Positions 52,854-62,202 of a stretch of 64,000 bases of DNA are shown in pieces. Position numbers and translations under genes: made by a program. Numbering within the stretch: position 1 is the first letter of the stretch; each line of letters opens with the position of its first letter. Origin of the DNA: an uncultured Chitinophaga sp. (GTDB lineage: Bacteria; Bacteroidota; Bacteroidia; Chitinophagales; Chitinophagaceae); NCBI RefSeq assembly GCF_946479755.1, contig NZ_CAMLHC010000003.1:62001-126000 (forward strand), in the 5' to 3' direction. The notes beneath the pieces are model-generated. The model made no database searches. It was given only the letters and a program-made list of their open reading frames with translations, and had not been told where the DNA came from.

Positions 52854-54359
52854 TTATTCTACAACCAACTGCCGGGTTTTAGGATAATGCCCAGGCGAGC
52901 TTATCTGGCACCAATAAATACCTGCCGAGAGCCTGCTGATGTCCATCGTTATTAAGTTAGTGGCATCATGACGTTCACGTGCTACCTCTTGTCCCGACGC
53001 ATTGATAATCCTTAAGAGTACCGGCCCGGACCTTTTTACGGAAGAACTGAATGAAATATGTACTATCGAGCTGGCGGGATTGGGGTATATAGTGATCTTT
53101 TCGGTTGGGTCCCCGTTCTGTTTTAGTATAGAAACAGTATCGACTAATGACTGGCGCTCCTTTGCCTGGAGATGCTTTAAAACAAGAAAGTTGTCACTGT
53201 AAGAATTGGACACTATTAAATCCAGCTGTTTGCTTTTACCGGCCTTTTTCATATAAACATACTGCGGAGCCTTGCCAACAGGTATTTCGCTGATTTTGTC
53301 AAGTGATATGTTATGCAGGGAAGCGTAGTTTTTCAGAATAACAATACTATTATCTTTCTCGCTGGTGACGGCGATCTCCGGCATGCCGTCGCCATCCAGG
53401 TCACCGGCTGCCAACGAGCTTGGTCTTTTAATCGGTATCGACACATTGGCATCTGCAAAATGAGTCTGGCTATTTGGTGATGATACATTCTGATAAACTG
53501 AAAGCGAATGGCCAAATAAGTTTGCAACAGCGATATCCGGCATTTTATCGCCGTCCAGATCTTCGGCTACACATGCAATAGGTCCGCTTCCAGTAACTAA
53601 TTTATCCACCTGTGTAAAAAATATTCCAGCCTGCGATGAAGTGGAATTCTGTAAAACGAACAAGGCATTTTTGTCATAATCGGAAACAATCAGATCCGGT
53701 TTTTTATCGCCGTTGATATCTTTTACAATGAAATAATTAGGACGTATTCCCAGAGGATGGGTCGATCCTGAAAAGGATATCATCCCTCTGGCAGTAGCGT
53801 TACCCAGGAACGTCAGCGATTTTTTGTCAAAATCGGCGACAATAAGATCTTTCTTATGATCGCCGTCAAGATCTTCCGCGGCCACATCATAGGCCAATCC
53901 GTTCGTTTCTATACTATATTTTTTCTCAAATTTGACTGACCCGGGGACCGACCTGTTCAGAAATATGTCGATAATACTATTATCCCCCTTTCTATCAGAT
54001 AAGGTGATAATATCGATCTTTGAATCACCGTCAATGTCGCCAATACAAAAAGAAAGCATCCTGCTCTCCAATGAAATACTATCTTTCATCCTCCAGGACT
54101 GCCCTTCGCCTCCCGGAATACCCTCCCATATGTAAAGCTTCTTTTGCTTAGGGCTGGCGACAATTATTTCATCCTTCGTGTCATTGTCAAAATCAGCTGA
54201 AATGACCTTCCCGGGGGAGCTATTGGGCCATTTATAAGTGCTGGCGTCAAACGAAAGACGAGTGGCCTGTCCGCGCGATATGTGCGGGATATGTAGCAGA
54301 AAGGCAATGCAGGTAACTGTAAGCGCGATGTTTGGTAAAAATCGTGCAGCTGGATTCAT
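52854..54359 (-). CDS. VCBS/FG-GAP repeat protein with T9SS C-terminal sorting domain
   Basis: 501 residues with a signal peptide. Six calcium-loop repeats are visible (DFDNDTKDE, DIDGDSKID, DLDGDHKKD, DINGDKKPD, DLDGDKMPD, DLDGDGMPE), spaced as in an integrin-like beta-propeller. The last 80 residues form a type A T9SS sorting domain (ITIYPNPASSIVHISF to SAGIYWCQI). The protein should be secreted through the type IX system and may be surface-attached. It precedes the phospholipase C gene. A binding or adhesion role is likely, with the ligand unknown. Confidence 0.9.
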   Translation of the reverse strand: MNPAARFLPNIALTVTCIAFLLHIPHISRGQATRLSFDASTYKWPNSSPGKVISADFDNDTKDEIIVASPKQKKLYIWEGIPGGEGQSWRMKDSISLESRMLSFCIGDIDGDSKIDIITLSDRKGDNSIIDIFLNRSVPGSVKFEKKYSIETNGLAYDVAAEDLDGDHKKDLIVADFDKKSLTFLGNATARGMISFSGSTHPLGIRPNYFIVKDINGDKKPDLIVSDYDKNALFVLQNSTSSQAGIFFTQVDKLVTGSGPIACVAEDLDGDKMPDIAVANLFGHSLSVYQNVSSPNSQTHFADANVSIPIKRPSSLAAGDLDGDGMPEIAVTSEKDNSIVILKNYASLHNISLDKISEIPVGKAPQYVYMKKAGKSKQLDLIVSNSYSDNFLVLKHLQAKERQSLVDTVSILKQNGDPTEKITIYPNPASSIVHISFSSSVKRSGPVLLRIINASGQEVARERHDATNLITMDISRLSAGIYWCQISSPGHYPKTRQLVVE

Positions 54360-54666
54360 AAATTTTATATTTCAGTGTAAGCATGGCATACCGGCCTGTT
54401 GGAGGCGTCTTCAGGCCTCCAACGGGAATAAATGTTACTGTTCTTAATTCATCAGTGTTGTGTACACAGGAGATACCGGTGCCGTAGTATTATACCCTAA
54501 GGGTAGAAGGAGTTAACATTGATTTAATATTGAGAAGATTGTTGATGGTCTGCTCTGACAACAAAAAGTCTCACATCTTTTACCGGTAATTACAGGGTCG
54601 GGAAGTAATATGTTAAACTTGTTTAATAAATCGAGCTCCCTGCTTGAATGCCCGTTTATTGCCTAC
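54360..54666. other. 307-base intergenic region
   Basis: Upstream region of the VCBS-repeat gene and downstream of the Nudix gene. No gene, strong terminator or repeat was seen. Confidence 0.4.
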
Positions 54667-55071
54667 TCATAAAGGCTTTTCTATCGCGTGTTCTAAAAAC
54701 TCTTTCAAAATTGGCACATCTGCAGGCGCCCAGTCCAAGTCCATTAAATCGGCACTTCTGAACCACCCGATTTGACGATGTTCATGTAATATAATTTCAC
54801 TCTCTACGTAGTCGACAATAAAAGGGATTAGTTCGACTGTAAAAGACCCATAGTTAAACAGACTATTGCTTAATCTATCTTTAATAACAACAGAGAGATT
54901 TAATTCCTCCAATAATTCTCTTCTTAGACATTCTTCTTCGGATTCTCCCTTCTTTATTTTACCACCCGGGAACTCCCACTTTAAAGGTAATGACATCGTG
55001 TCGCTGCGCTGAGCGGCTAGTACTTTGCCTTCCCTTAAAATGATCGCACAGGTAACCTGTATAACATTCAT
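54667..55071 (-). CDS. Nudix hydrolase, MutT/NudG-like
   Basis: 134 residues with a complete Nudix box between G37 and L59: GX5E (G37-E43), then RELLEEL (R51-L57, with metal-binding glutamates E52, E55 and E56); the usual glycine near the end of the box is N58. The N-terminal VTCAIILREGKVLAAQRSD and LKWEFPGGK stretch is the MutT/NudG pattern for sanitising oxidised or modified (d)NTPs. NudG acts on 5-substituted cytidine nucleotides. Its ATG overlaps the stop of the upstream endonuclease gene by ATGA, so the two are translated together. Confidence 0.9.
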   Translation of the reverse strand: MNVIQVTCAIILREGKVLAAQRSDTMSLPLKWEFPGGKIKKGESEEECLRRELLEELNLSVVIKDRLSNSLFNYGSFTVELIPFIVDYVESEIILHEHRQIGWFRSADLMDLDWAPADVPILKEFLEHAIEKPL

Positions 55072-56273
55072 CCTTTAAAGATATTTGTTCGATGGTATTC
55101 TAAATACATTTTTTGTTGATCTGTAAAAGTTCCAACTAACATGTTTATGTCGATAGACCAAGTACTTAAAATAGGTTGAATTTTTTCCTTGCTGACTAGC
55201 AGCTTACCTTGATCAGAAAATGAAATCCATCCTTTGTCGAATAATTTGTCTATATGAGGGGACAATAAAAGGCCGTTGTGTCCATCGAGGCGTTCTTTAT
55301 TAGAAGAGTCTTTCCATGGTTTGATATGACTTGCAATTAGCAAACGCTTATCCGTTAAGCCGGTGATACGGCATTTTGATTCTATTTTTTGTACGTTAAG
55401 CCGAAAATCTCCCTGGCCTACACGGGCCATGATCAACTGTTGCTTCTGTGTTGTAGGAATTGGTGCACGTTCAATATCTCGTTCTTGCGCTCTTTCTTCA
55501 AGTGATGTATCAATTTCCTCTATTGCTTGGTGAGTACCATTATTGGCTTGCTCTATTAGAGATAACAACTTGTTTCCGAGTTGACTACTTATCGCAGCGA
55601 GATAAACACCTTGATTCCCATTACCATTTGCCTGAATGGGAGAATATTTAGGCGGCAGAAGTGGAACTATCTGGTTTAAATGATCTTTAGGAACTAGCGG
55701 GCTCCATAGTTTTTGCCATTGAACGCTCACTAACCACCCTGTTTTGTCCCATTGCTGGCCGGTTTTCCCGAACTCAGCAGGGCGCTCCTTATTTTGGACC
55801 GAAGCAATGACTTTACCAACAGCAGGAATTTGGCCATCGGCATATGAGAAAATAATGTCGCCCAGGGCTGTTTTGGTTAGATTAATATAGGTTTGATTGG
55901 TAGAACCGTTATTATTTTTCTGAGGAGACCAAATATAACCTTCATTTACTTCGACTTTGCCGGTTTGCTTGTGATTCACCCACCAAAAAGATAGGGGAGA
56001 CCCCATCTTAGGAACTATGCGAAAATTGAATGCTTCAAATAATTGAAAGGCCGGTGTATTTGCCCCACCAGCAAATTCCTCGGGGTCTAATTCCCTTCCA
56101 GTAGCATGCTTAGCTGCTAAGGACAAAACGTATTTAGGGGGATATAATTTATTATTATATACAAGATCATAAGTGGTGGAATGACGTCCTTTACGAACAC
56201 CGTCTCTATCAATTTCTTGGATTGCGGTAAGAATATGTTCCACCCGGATTCTGTTAAAGATATCCTGTGTCAT
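55068..56273 (-). CDS. EVE-like/HNH restriction endonuclease (ScoMcrA-like), modification-dependent
   Basis: 401 residues in three parts. An N-terminal ScoMcrA-like head (about 1-85, RKGRHSTTYDLVYNNKLYPPKYVLSLA) comes first. A PUA/EVE-like modified-base reader follows (about 92-235, with LGDIIFSYADGQIPAVGKVI and WDKTGWLVSVQW). An HNH nuclease ends the protein (about 285-365, C301, H316 in ASHIKPW, N333, H340 in LLSPHIDKLFDKG). Such proteins cut DNA with modified cytosines. The coding region is more AT-rich than its flanks, a sign of transfer. The Nudix gene overlaps by 4 bases downstream. No methylase is nearby, fitting a type IV enzyme. Confidence 0.85.
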   Translation of the reverse strand: MTQDIFNRIRVEHILTAIQEIDRDGVRKGRHSTTYDLVYNNKLYPPKYVLSLAAKHATGRELDPEEFAGGANTPAFQLFEAFNFRIVPKMGSPLSFWWVNHKQTGKVEVNEGYIWSPQKNNNGSTNQTYINLTKTALGDIIFSYADGQIPAVGKVIASVQNKERPAEFGKTGQQWDKTGWLVSVQWQKLWSPLVPKDHLNQIVPLLPPKYSPIQANGNGNQGVYLAAISSQLGNKLLSLIEQANNGTHQAIEEIDTSLEERAQERDIERAPIPTTQKQQLIMARVGQGDFRLNVQKIESKCRITGLTDKRLLIASHIKPWKDSSNKERLDGHNGLLLSPHIDKLFDKGWISFSDQGKLLVSKEKIQPILSTWSIDINMLVGTFTDQQKMYLEYHRTNIFKG

Positions 56274-56819
56274 TGGGTAGCAGGTTTGATATTTAAATTC
56301 TTTTTATAATATTATTTTGAAGTTATTGATTTTTCCAAAATCTATAAAGAATTTAGCAATCGAACGCATAATCTTCCCAGAATCAATCAAAAGCTAACTT
56401 ATCAAGTAGTTGCCTCAAGGATTCAGATCCTATAGACGGGCTATTTTTCTAATATCCGGTTTTCAAATAGAGGCGAAAGCGTGAAGGAGAAGATTTCCCC
56501 AATTCACGCGCCGTCACTTATTTGTAAGCTAAAAATATACTTGTAAATCAGTCAAAAACTACCTACATTTAATTAGCCAATGCCCCACAGACTGTACTTT
56601 AGCCTTTCCTCAAAATACTGATGTATACCCCGGAATCATAAAACAAATCCACTTTCAGTTACTGTTCTCTGCGCTACTGATTCGCCGCTAATTTTTGCTT
56701 CTTTCTACAGAATATTGTTTTGAAGACGCTCAATGTTACTATAGGTTTTTTCTGGTGTATACTGTTTTTCGTTTGGTTGGACTTTTCCCATAAGACGCGA
56801 ACTATTTAAAACACACACT
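56274..56819. other. 546-base divergent intergenic region
   Basis: AT-rich; it separates the endonuclease start from the giant TcA-like gene. It should contain both promoters. No TAnnTTTG match with proper spacing, gene or repeat was found. Confidence 0.4.
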
Positions 56820-59800
56820 ATGAAAACAGGAGTCGACTCATTGTTGCACATCGGGGTACATACCCGTGACGCCGCCACAGGCGTACCGCTGGCAGAAATA
56901 GCTGTGCAGCTGCTAAGTTTGGATGCTGGTGAACCCGAAGTCCTTTCACAGGAACGGACTGGGCCTGACGGTAACGCCGTGTTCGACCTGGACCCTGCAC
57001 GCTGGCGGCAGCAGCTGGGGCTGCGCGCTGCAGGGCAAACCGGTTCGCCCGTTCCTGTGACGCTGGCTATCCTCAATAACGAAGAAAACGTGGTGGTCGA
57101 GGTGGCTGCTGCGCATGACACGGATCGGGAGCATTTGAAGATGCTGGCGGAGCATCTGGTCGCGACGCGGAGAGTACGCGCTGACGATGTGGCCAGCGAC
57201 CTGGCCGTACCGGCGGGCGACAGCATTACACGGCTGTTACCTGCGGCCACACGGGCACGGCTGCTCGCGGACATCGACCGGATCATCCGGGAGGACAATA
57301 CCGCAAATACAGGTGACGCTTTCCTGCTCGACCCCCATGCGCTGCGCGATGGCGAAGTACAGCTACTGCCATTGCGCGACCTGCCGCTTCAGCTGGAGGA
57401 GGGCCGGCCCTTTGTTGATCCTGACTTGTTTATTAAGCCTGGACTGGGCTGGAAGATGTTTCCCTGGGCGCTGCCTGATGACCAGTCCTACCGTGATTAC
57501 CTCCGTAGCGTGTTTGTGCTGTTCATACATCAGCAGAAGTTAGGCGTGGGGGCTAATCCGATGACCTTTCCCGATATTGCGGAACGTCAGCTGAATCGCC
57601 GGTTCTTTCAGGACTTTCGAACATCCGATCGTACGGAAGTATCGGCCAACAAGCTCCTGGTACCTATTGTCACTCAGATATTGGTGGCGCCGACAGGGGG
57701 CGGTTTCGGCTTTGCTATTGCAGCGGCTGCACTACCGGCACAAGGCGCACACACCGACAGGCAGCATCTCGATGCGCTGTTGGCGGCGGCTCCGGTCACG
57801 GTAGCAGAATTTGCAAACCGGTACCGCCTGCCGCTGGATGAACCGGATACCACATTGTATTCTCCCGTGACGCTGAATATTTATACACTGTCACGGGCCC
57901 TCAGCGATACGGCACAAGGGCCGGTGGAGCCACAGGAGAATATCATAGACCCGCAGCTGCCCGGAGAACAAGGCAAACCCATTCTATGGAAAGAGGTGAT
58001 TGGCGCCGCACCGTTCTTCCTGCGCTTCGATGAGTGGCTGGCACGGCAGCAACCCTTCTTTGCAGAGAACTTTTTCGCGCTGCGCACGCAGGTGGAGAGC
58101 GTAGCCCGTGGTCCCTGGCTGGACGACGCCCGTAAGCGATTTCTTGAGTATCACCTGGGGCTTCCCGATGATTTTGAAGTGGCGCACTATAATGGGCTCT
58201 TTGGCTCAATGGGCGAGGTACATCGCTCTGCGACCTTCCTGCTCAATTACGGCGCCGCGGACGCGAAGCTGAAAGAGCTGGTCCAGGCGATAGACAGGAG
58301 TGATTTCGGGGCAGCACCGCGACTTGCTGACGAAGCCACGAAACTGCTGATAGCAGCGACACCGAATGCACTCTCCGGGGAGGACTGGGAACCCTCAACG
58401 AGCTACTACAGCACGCCAAGACCGCTGAGCCTCACTCGCCGCCGCAGGTTAAAGGTCAGCAACATCCTGGAGCTCACTGGTACGCCGGGAGTTTACGTGC
58501 CGGATGGTTTCGAGTTGTTCTTTATGCTGGAGCGGCCGATCGAACTATGGAATCATATCACTCATTTCCGTATTGCGCGTGATCAGGCTACCCGGTTGCA
58601 TACCTACCAGCAACGTTTCCTGTTGCCCATGCTCAAGTCAATGATTCGTACAGGGAAGGGCGATCTTCCCGGTGCCGTAGAGATACTGGCAGGGATAACG
58701 GGCTTCTATATCGGTATCGCTATGCTGGGCACTCCGGCAGGAATGGTGAAGCTTCCCGATTCCGCCATACTGCCGAAGCGTATCGTGGCCGGCCGCCTGC
58801 GCTGGGACGACGCCCTCGGCGACCGTCCTTATACAGCACGACTGTCATATACCGATGACCGTTACCTCACCGGGCCCTACTCACTCACTCCTCAGGTGCT
58901 TGACGGCTACGATGTTAAAAAGCCCGTGCCTCCGATCCTGCATGAGCTGGAAGAGCGTTATGCACGCATCGTGCAGGCAGACGCCCTCCTCGCCTGGGCC
59001 GAAGTGTTATATCGGAGCAACGACGCAGCGATGCTGGAGCGCGCAAGGGAACTCTATAAAGCGGTGCTCTTCCTGCACGGTAAAGACCCTGGCACCAGCG
59101 CTTACCGGCCGTTCGAACTTCAGTTCCAGCCGTGGTTCGGACTGGTCGAGAACCCGCGTGTGCGTAATCAGATCGACAGGGCACGCCTCGCGCTGCAGCA
59201 ACTCGCAGCCGGACTAAATTTCTACGGCTACAGCGACGCCGCGGTCCCCACGCTCAGATATGAGACGCTGACAGCTGCTGCAGGCCGCTGGGCGACCAGC
59301 GCTAAATCAGCGCAGGCCGACTATCTCCAGTATCTCAGTCGTGTAGAACAACTGGACCTGGACTTGCTCGCCGCCAAGGCACAGGAGAGCAAGGCCCGCA
59401 TGACGGTAGGTATCGCAGCCGAACAAATAGAGATCGCACAGGCCGGCGTCGTCGTTGCACAGAAACTGGTCAAAGACGTAGAGGCACTGATCGTTGCGAA
59501 ACAGCAGGAGATAGAAGATGCCAACTCCATCTTCAGCCAGTTCAAAGATTATTTCAAAGGAATAAAAGATACGGTCACCTCGATCGTCGATGTGGGAAAA
59601 TCAGCCTCGGAAGGATGGACTTCCCTGAGCACGAGCGGAGTGGGAGAGGCCCTGGGGCTGGGACAGACTTCAGGTGCAGGCGGCACAGCCGCCGCTGAAT
59701 CAGTAGGGCTTGGCAGCGCTATGACCGGACTGGGTATTGTGGGGGGCTTTGGCGCATTTGCTGTCGTCAGTACAACGGCCTTGCAGGGCATGGCAAATGC

Positions 59801-61139
59801 GTCCATCAAACGTGACGGAGAGCTGAAGACACTCATGAATGAAACGCTGCCTGCAGCACGTAATGCCGTCCGCGTTCAGGAGCGAAATGTAACCATTGCA
59901 CGCCTGCAGGCAGAAATTGCCACGACTGATTTTGCATACGCACGTGACCTGGTCAATTATCAGAACGAACGTTTCCTCAATCGCGACTTCTGGGATGCAC
60001 TCGCCGGCGTGGCACGCCGGGCGCTCCACCGGTATCTCGACCTTGCCTCACAAGCAGCATGGTTTGCCGAACGGGCGCTGGCCTATATGCTCGGTACGCC
60101 GCTGCGGATCATCAAGCTCGGATATTTTGATGCGAAAATGCGCGACATCGGCGGCGTAGACCGGCTGTCCCTGGACCTCGCCGAGCTGGAAGCCGTCCGC
60201 CTCGCTGCAGCCCGGGTGACGGTACAACTGACCCGTACCTACTCGCTCGCGCAGGACCTGCCGCTGGCTTTCGGGCAACTCAAGCGCTTAGGAAAATGCA
60301 CGTTCACGCTCACGGACGACGAGCTGGCGACGGCACATCCCGGCACTTATGCCCATCGGATACGCGCAGTGGATGTGTTCATCGATGCCCCCGGTACCAT
60401 GGTACAGGTACGCGGCATGCTGACCAACAGCGGTTTCTCCCGCTTCCGCCGTGAGCTAGGAGGCGCACCGGTACCCTTGCTCCGTTTCGCGGACGCCTAC
60501 CCGGTGAGCGAGTTCCGCGTTCGCAGAGACATAGGGTTGCATGGGGTATCGAACGAGCAACTATTACCATTTGAAGGCTCAGGATTTGCTACCAGCTGGA
60601 CGCTCGAACTACCGAAGACCGCCAACGCAACGGGCTTAAACCGCATCGCCGATGTGCGTGTTATGTTCGATGTACAAGCTGCCTACGCGGTCAAAGACAC
60701 ACCACCCGCCGCGCCGCCAGCGTCCAGCCGGGCGGTATTCGTTTCAGCGCTGGCCATCGACTCAACCGGCCTGGCAACGCTCCGTAAAGCCGGCGTCTCG
60801 GCGAAGATAACGTTCACCTTAGACAAGCTCGCCCTGCCGCCGGGAGGGACCATCACCAATCTGGCGGTACTGCTTCCCGGCGTGGAAGCCGGTAGCTTCA
60901 ATGCCAAACTGAAGTTTGCGGATGCAACGCCAACGTCGTTCATCATCAGCGACGGTCTCGCTATGTCGAACAGCGGACCGCTGGGCGACGGCATTCCGGC
61001 AAATGCGATGCCGCTCAATCAGGCGGCAGGCGGATCGCCGGCCCGTCCTGTTGTGATCACCATCAACAAAGGTGCGGACGCCGCACATCTCGCAAAAGCA
61101 CGCGATGTGTTGCTGTGGATCGAATACAATCAGCCATAG
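56820..61139 (+). CDS. Tc toxin A-subunit-like giant protein, orphan
   Basis: 1439 residues, GC-rich coding. No signal peptide. Residues about 1-60 look like a beta-sandwich (HIGVHTRDAATGVPLAEIAVQL). A long helical/mixed region follows to about 825. Two coiled-coil stretches (about 828-918 and 1000-1050) flank a Gly/Ala hydrophobic segment (about 940-990, GLGSAMTGLGIVGGFGAFAVV), as in pore-forming helical hairpins. The C-terminal part (about 1060-1439) matches the TcB-binding end of TcA toxins: AAWFAERALAYMLG, LSLDLAELEAVRLAAARV, the KRLGKCTFTLTDDEL strand and IRAVDVFI. TcA forms the pentameric translocation channel of insecticidal ABC toxins. No TcB or TcC gene is present, and TcA is usually over 2000 residues. 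Confidence 0.8.
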   Translation: MKTGVDSLLHIGVHTRDAATGVPLAEIAVQLLSLDAGEPEVLSQERTGPDGNAVFDLDPARWRQQLGLRAAGQTGSPVPVTLAILNNEENVVVEVAAAHDTDREHLKMLAEHLVATRRVRADDVASDLAVPAGDSITRLLPAATRARLLADIDRIIREDNTANTGDAFLLDPHALRDGEVQLLPLRDLPLQLEEGRPFVDPDLFIKPGLGWKMFPWALPDDQSYRDYLRSVFVLFIHQQKLGVGANPMTFPDIAERQLNRRFFQDFRTSDRTEVSANKLLVPIVTQILVAPTGGGFGFAIAAAALPAQGAHTDRQHLDALLAAAPVTVAEFANRYRLPLDEPDTTLYSPVTLNIYTLSRALSDTAQGPVEPQENIIDPQLPGEQGKPILWKEVIGAAPFFLRFDEWLARQQPFFAENFFALRTQVESVARGPWLDDARKRFLEYHLGLPDDFEVAHYNGLFGSMGEVHRSATFLLNYGAADAKLKELVQAIDRSDFGAAPRLADEATKLLIAATPNALSGEDWEPSTSYYSTPRPLSLTRRRRLKVSNILELTGTPGVYVPDGFELFFMLERPIELWNHITHFRIARDQATRLHTYQQRFLLPMLKSMIRTGKGDLPGAVEILAGITGFYIGIAMLGTPAGMVKLPDSAILPKRIVAGRLRWDDALGDRPYTARLSYTDDRYLTGPYSLTPQVLDGYDVKKPVPPILHELEERYARIVQADALLAWAEVLYRSNDAAMLERARELYKAVLFLHGKDPGTSAYRPFELQFQPWFGLVENPRVRNQIDRARLALQQLAAGLNFYGYSDAAVPTLRYETLTAAAGRWATSAKSAQADYLQYLSRVEQLDLDLLAAKAQESKARMTVGIAAEQIEIAQAGVVVAQKLVKDVEALIVAKQQEIEDANSIFSQFKDYFKGIKDTVTSIVDVGKSASEGWTSLSTSGVGEALGLGQTSGAGGTAAAESVGLGSAMTGLGIVGGFGAFAVVSTTALQGMANASIKRDGELKTLMNETLPAARNAVRVQERNVTIARLQAEIATTDFAYARDLVNYQNERFLNRDFWDALAGVARRALHRYLDLASQAAWFAERALAYMLGTPLRIIKLGYFDAKMRDIGGVDRLSLDLAELEAVRLAAARVTVQLTRTYSLAQDLPLAFGQLKRLGKCTFTLTDDELATAHPGTYAHRIRAVDVFIDAPGTMVQVRGMLTNSGFSRFRRELGGAPVPLLRFADAYPVSEFRVRRDIGLHGVSNEQLLPFEGSGFATSWTLELPKTANATGLNRIADVRVMFDVQAAYAVKDTPPAAPPASSRAVFVSALAIDSTGLATLRKAGVSAKITFTLDKLALPPGGTITNLAVLLPGVEAGSFNAKLKFADATPTSFIISDGLAMSNSGPLGDGIPANAMPLNQAAGGSPARPVVITINKGADAAHLAKARDVLLWIEYNQP

Positions 61140-61183
61140 CTGCTGAAAGAGCAGGATATCACACAGCTGGGCCTGTAAGTAAT

Positions 61184-61438
61184 CACTTACGAGCTCAGTT
61201 GTTTTTCCAGTCGTTTCTCACTAATTTTTACCAGGATGCCCGTTCCGGGCATCTGTATGCGTTGAGAGGATATTGGAAAGATGACCCTATATTTGAGATC
61301 GAATTTAATCTGTTGTCAAAGATCAATAAATACCTGATCGATTTTAAGATGGGAGATAATGGAAACGAAGTCTCCATCAGGGAAGGGACCCATAAGATCG
61401 ATGAAGCTTTTCCGGTGTCCATAATAGATAAAAGATGA
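61184..61438 (+). pseudogene. C-terminal fragment of an unidentified protein
   Basis: An open frame without a credible start reads FFQSFLTNFYQDARSG, then YWKDDPIFEIEFNLL and ends KIDEAFPVSIIDKR. It looks like the last 80 residues of a larger soluble protein, perhaps a serine hydrolase, whose front was lost where the TcA-like gene now stands. Its TGA overlaps the ATG of the WYL regulator, so the original gene was cotranscribed with that regulator. Confidence 0.5.
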
Positions 61439-62127
61439 ATGAAAACAATACCAGCCGGCTTTCGCGGCTGACGGCGATCCTAACACAATTGCAGACGAAA
61501 CGATTGCTGACAGCCCCTGATCTTGCGGATAAGTTTGGTGTAAATGTAAGGACCATCTACAGGGATATCAGGGCTTTGGAACAAGCGGGAGTGCCTATCC
61601 TTACAGAAGAAGGGAAAGGCTATACCCTGATGGAAGGATATAAAATTCCTCCTGTGATGTTTTCCGAGAGCCAGGCCAATGCCCTCATTCTGGCGGAGCA
61701 GCTGGTGCTCAAAAATAAAGACGCTTCTTTTATCAGGGATTACACCGAAGCGATCGACAAAATAAAGGCCGTTTTAAGGCAATCGGAGAAAGATAAAGCG
61801 AATTTACTGGCCGACCGTACCCGTTTTGAGCAGAACATCAACAGAGAACGGAACAGCAACAATATCTCGCAGCTACAACATGCGCTCACTAACTTTCGCC
61901 TGGTAAAAATCTCGTATACCACCGAGCAAAACGAAACGACCGACAGGGTAATTGAGCCATTTGCCCTGATCAGCACCAACGACAACTGGCTATTGATTGC
62001 CTGGTGCCGGTTACGTAAAACGTTCCGGTATTTTCGCCCGGACCGGATAGGGAAACTGGAAATCATGCCGGAAAAATTCGCGCCGCATAAAATGACTTTA
62101 CAGGAGTATTTTGATAAGTATTATTAA
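61435..62127 (+). CDS. YafY-type HTH/WYL transcriptional regulator
   Basis: 230 residues: an N-terminal winged helix (about 8-60, LLTAPDLADKFGVNVRTIYR) followed by the WYL domain (about 140-225), with VKISYTTEQNETTDRVIEPFAL, NWLLIAWCRLRKTFRYFRPDRI and a short C-terminal tail. WYL domains bind small ligands or nucleic acids. The start shares ATGA with the preceding fragment. The RidA gene downstream has its own promoter and is the likely target. Confidence 0.92.
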   Translation: MNENNTSRLSRLTAILTQLQTKRLLTAPDLADKFGVNVRTIYRDIRALEQAGVPILTEEGKGYTLMEGYKIPPVMFSESQANALILAEQLVLKNKDASFIRDYTEAIDKIKAVLRQSEKDKANLLADRTRFEQNINRERNSNNISQLQHALTNFRLVKISYTTEQNETTDRVIEPFALISTNDNWLLIAWCRLRKTFRYFRPDRIGKLEIMPEKFAPHKMTLQEYFDKYY

Positions 62128-62167
62128 TTTTTGATACCCCTGACATAAGGCTGTCGCAACCCCCTTT

Positions 62168-62175
62168 TAGCTTTG
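62168..62175 (+). promoter_or_regulatory. Bacteroidota -7 element of the RidA gene
   Basis: TAGCTTTG fits TAnnTTTG and lies 27 bases before the ATG at 62203. It overlaps an apparent TTG start at 62173, which supports the later start. The C-run just upstream may be a regulator site. Confidence 0.55.
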
Positions 62176-62202
62176 TTCCATCAATCACAATTAATAGGAA
62201 AA

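Noticed and set aside
56705..57298. 197-codon serine-rich open frame on the minus strand
   Set aside because: It is a shadow of the TcA-like gene's GC-rich 5' part.
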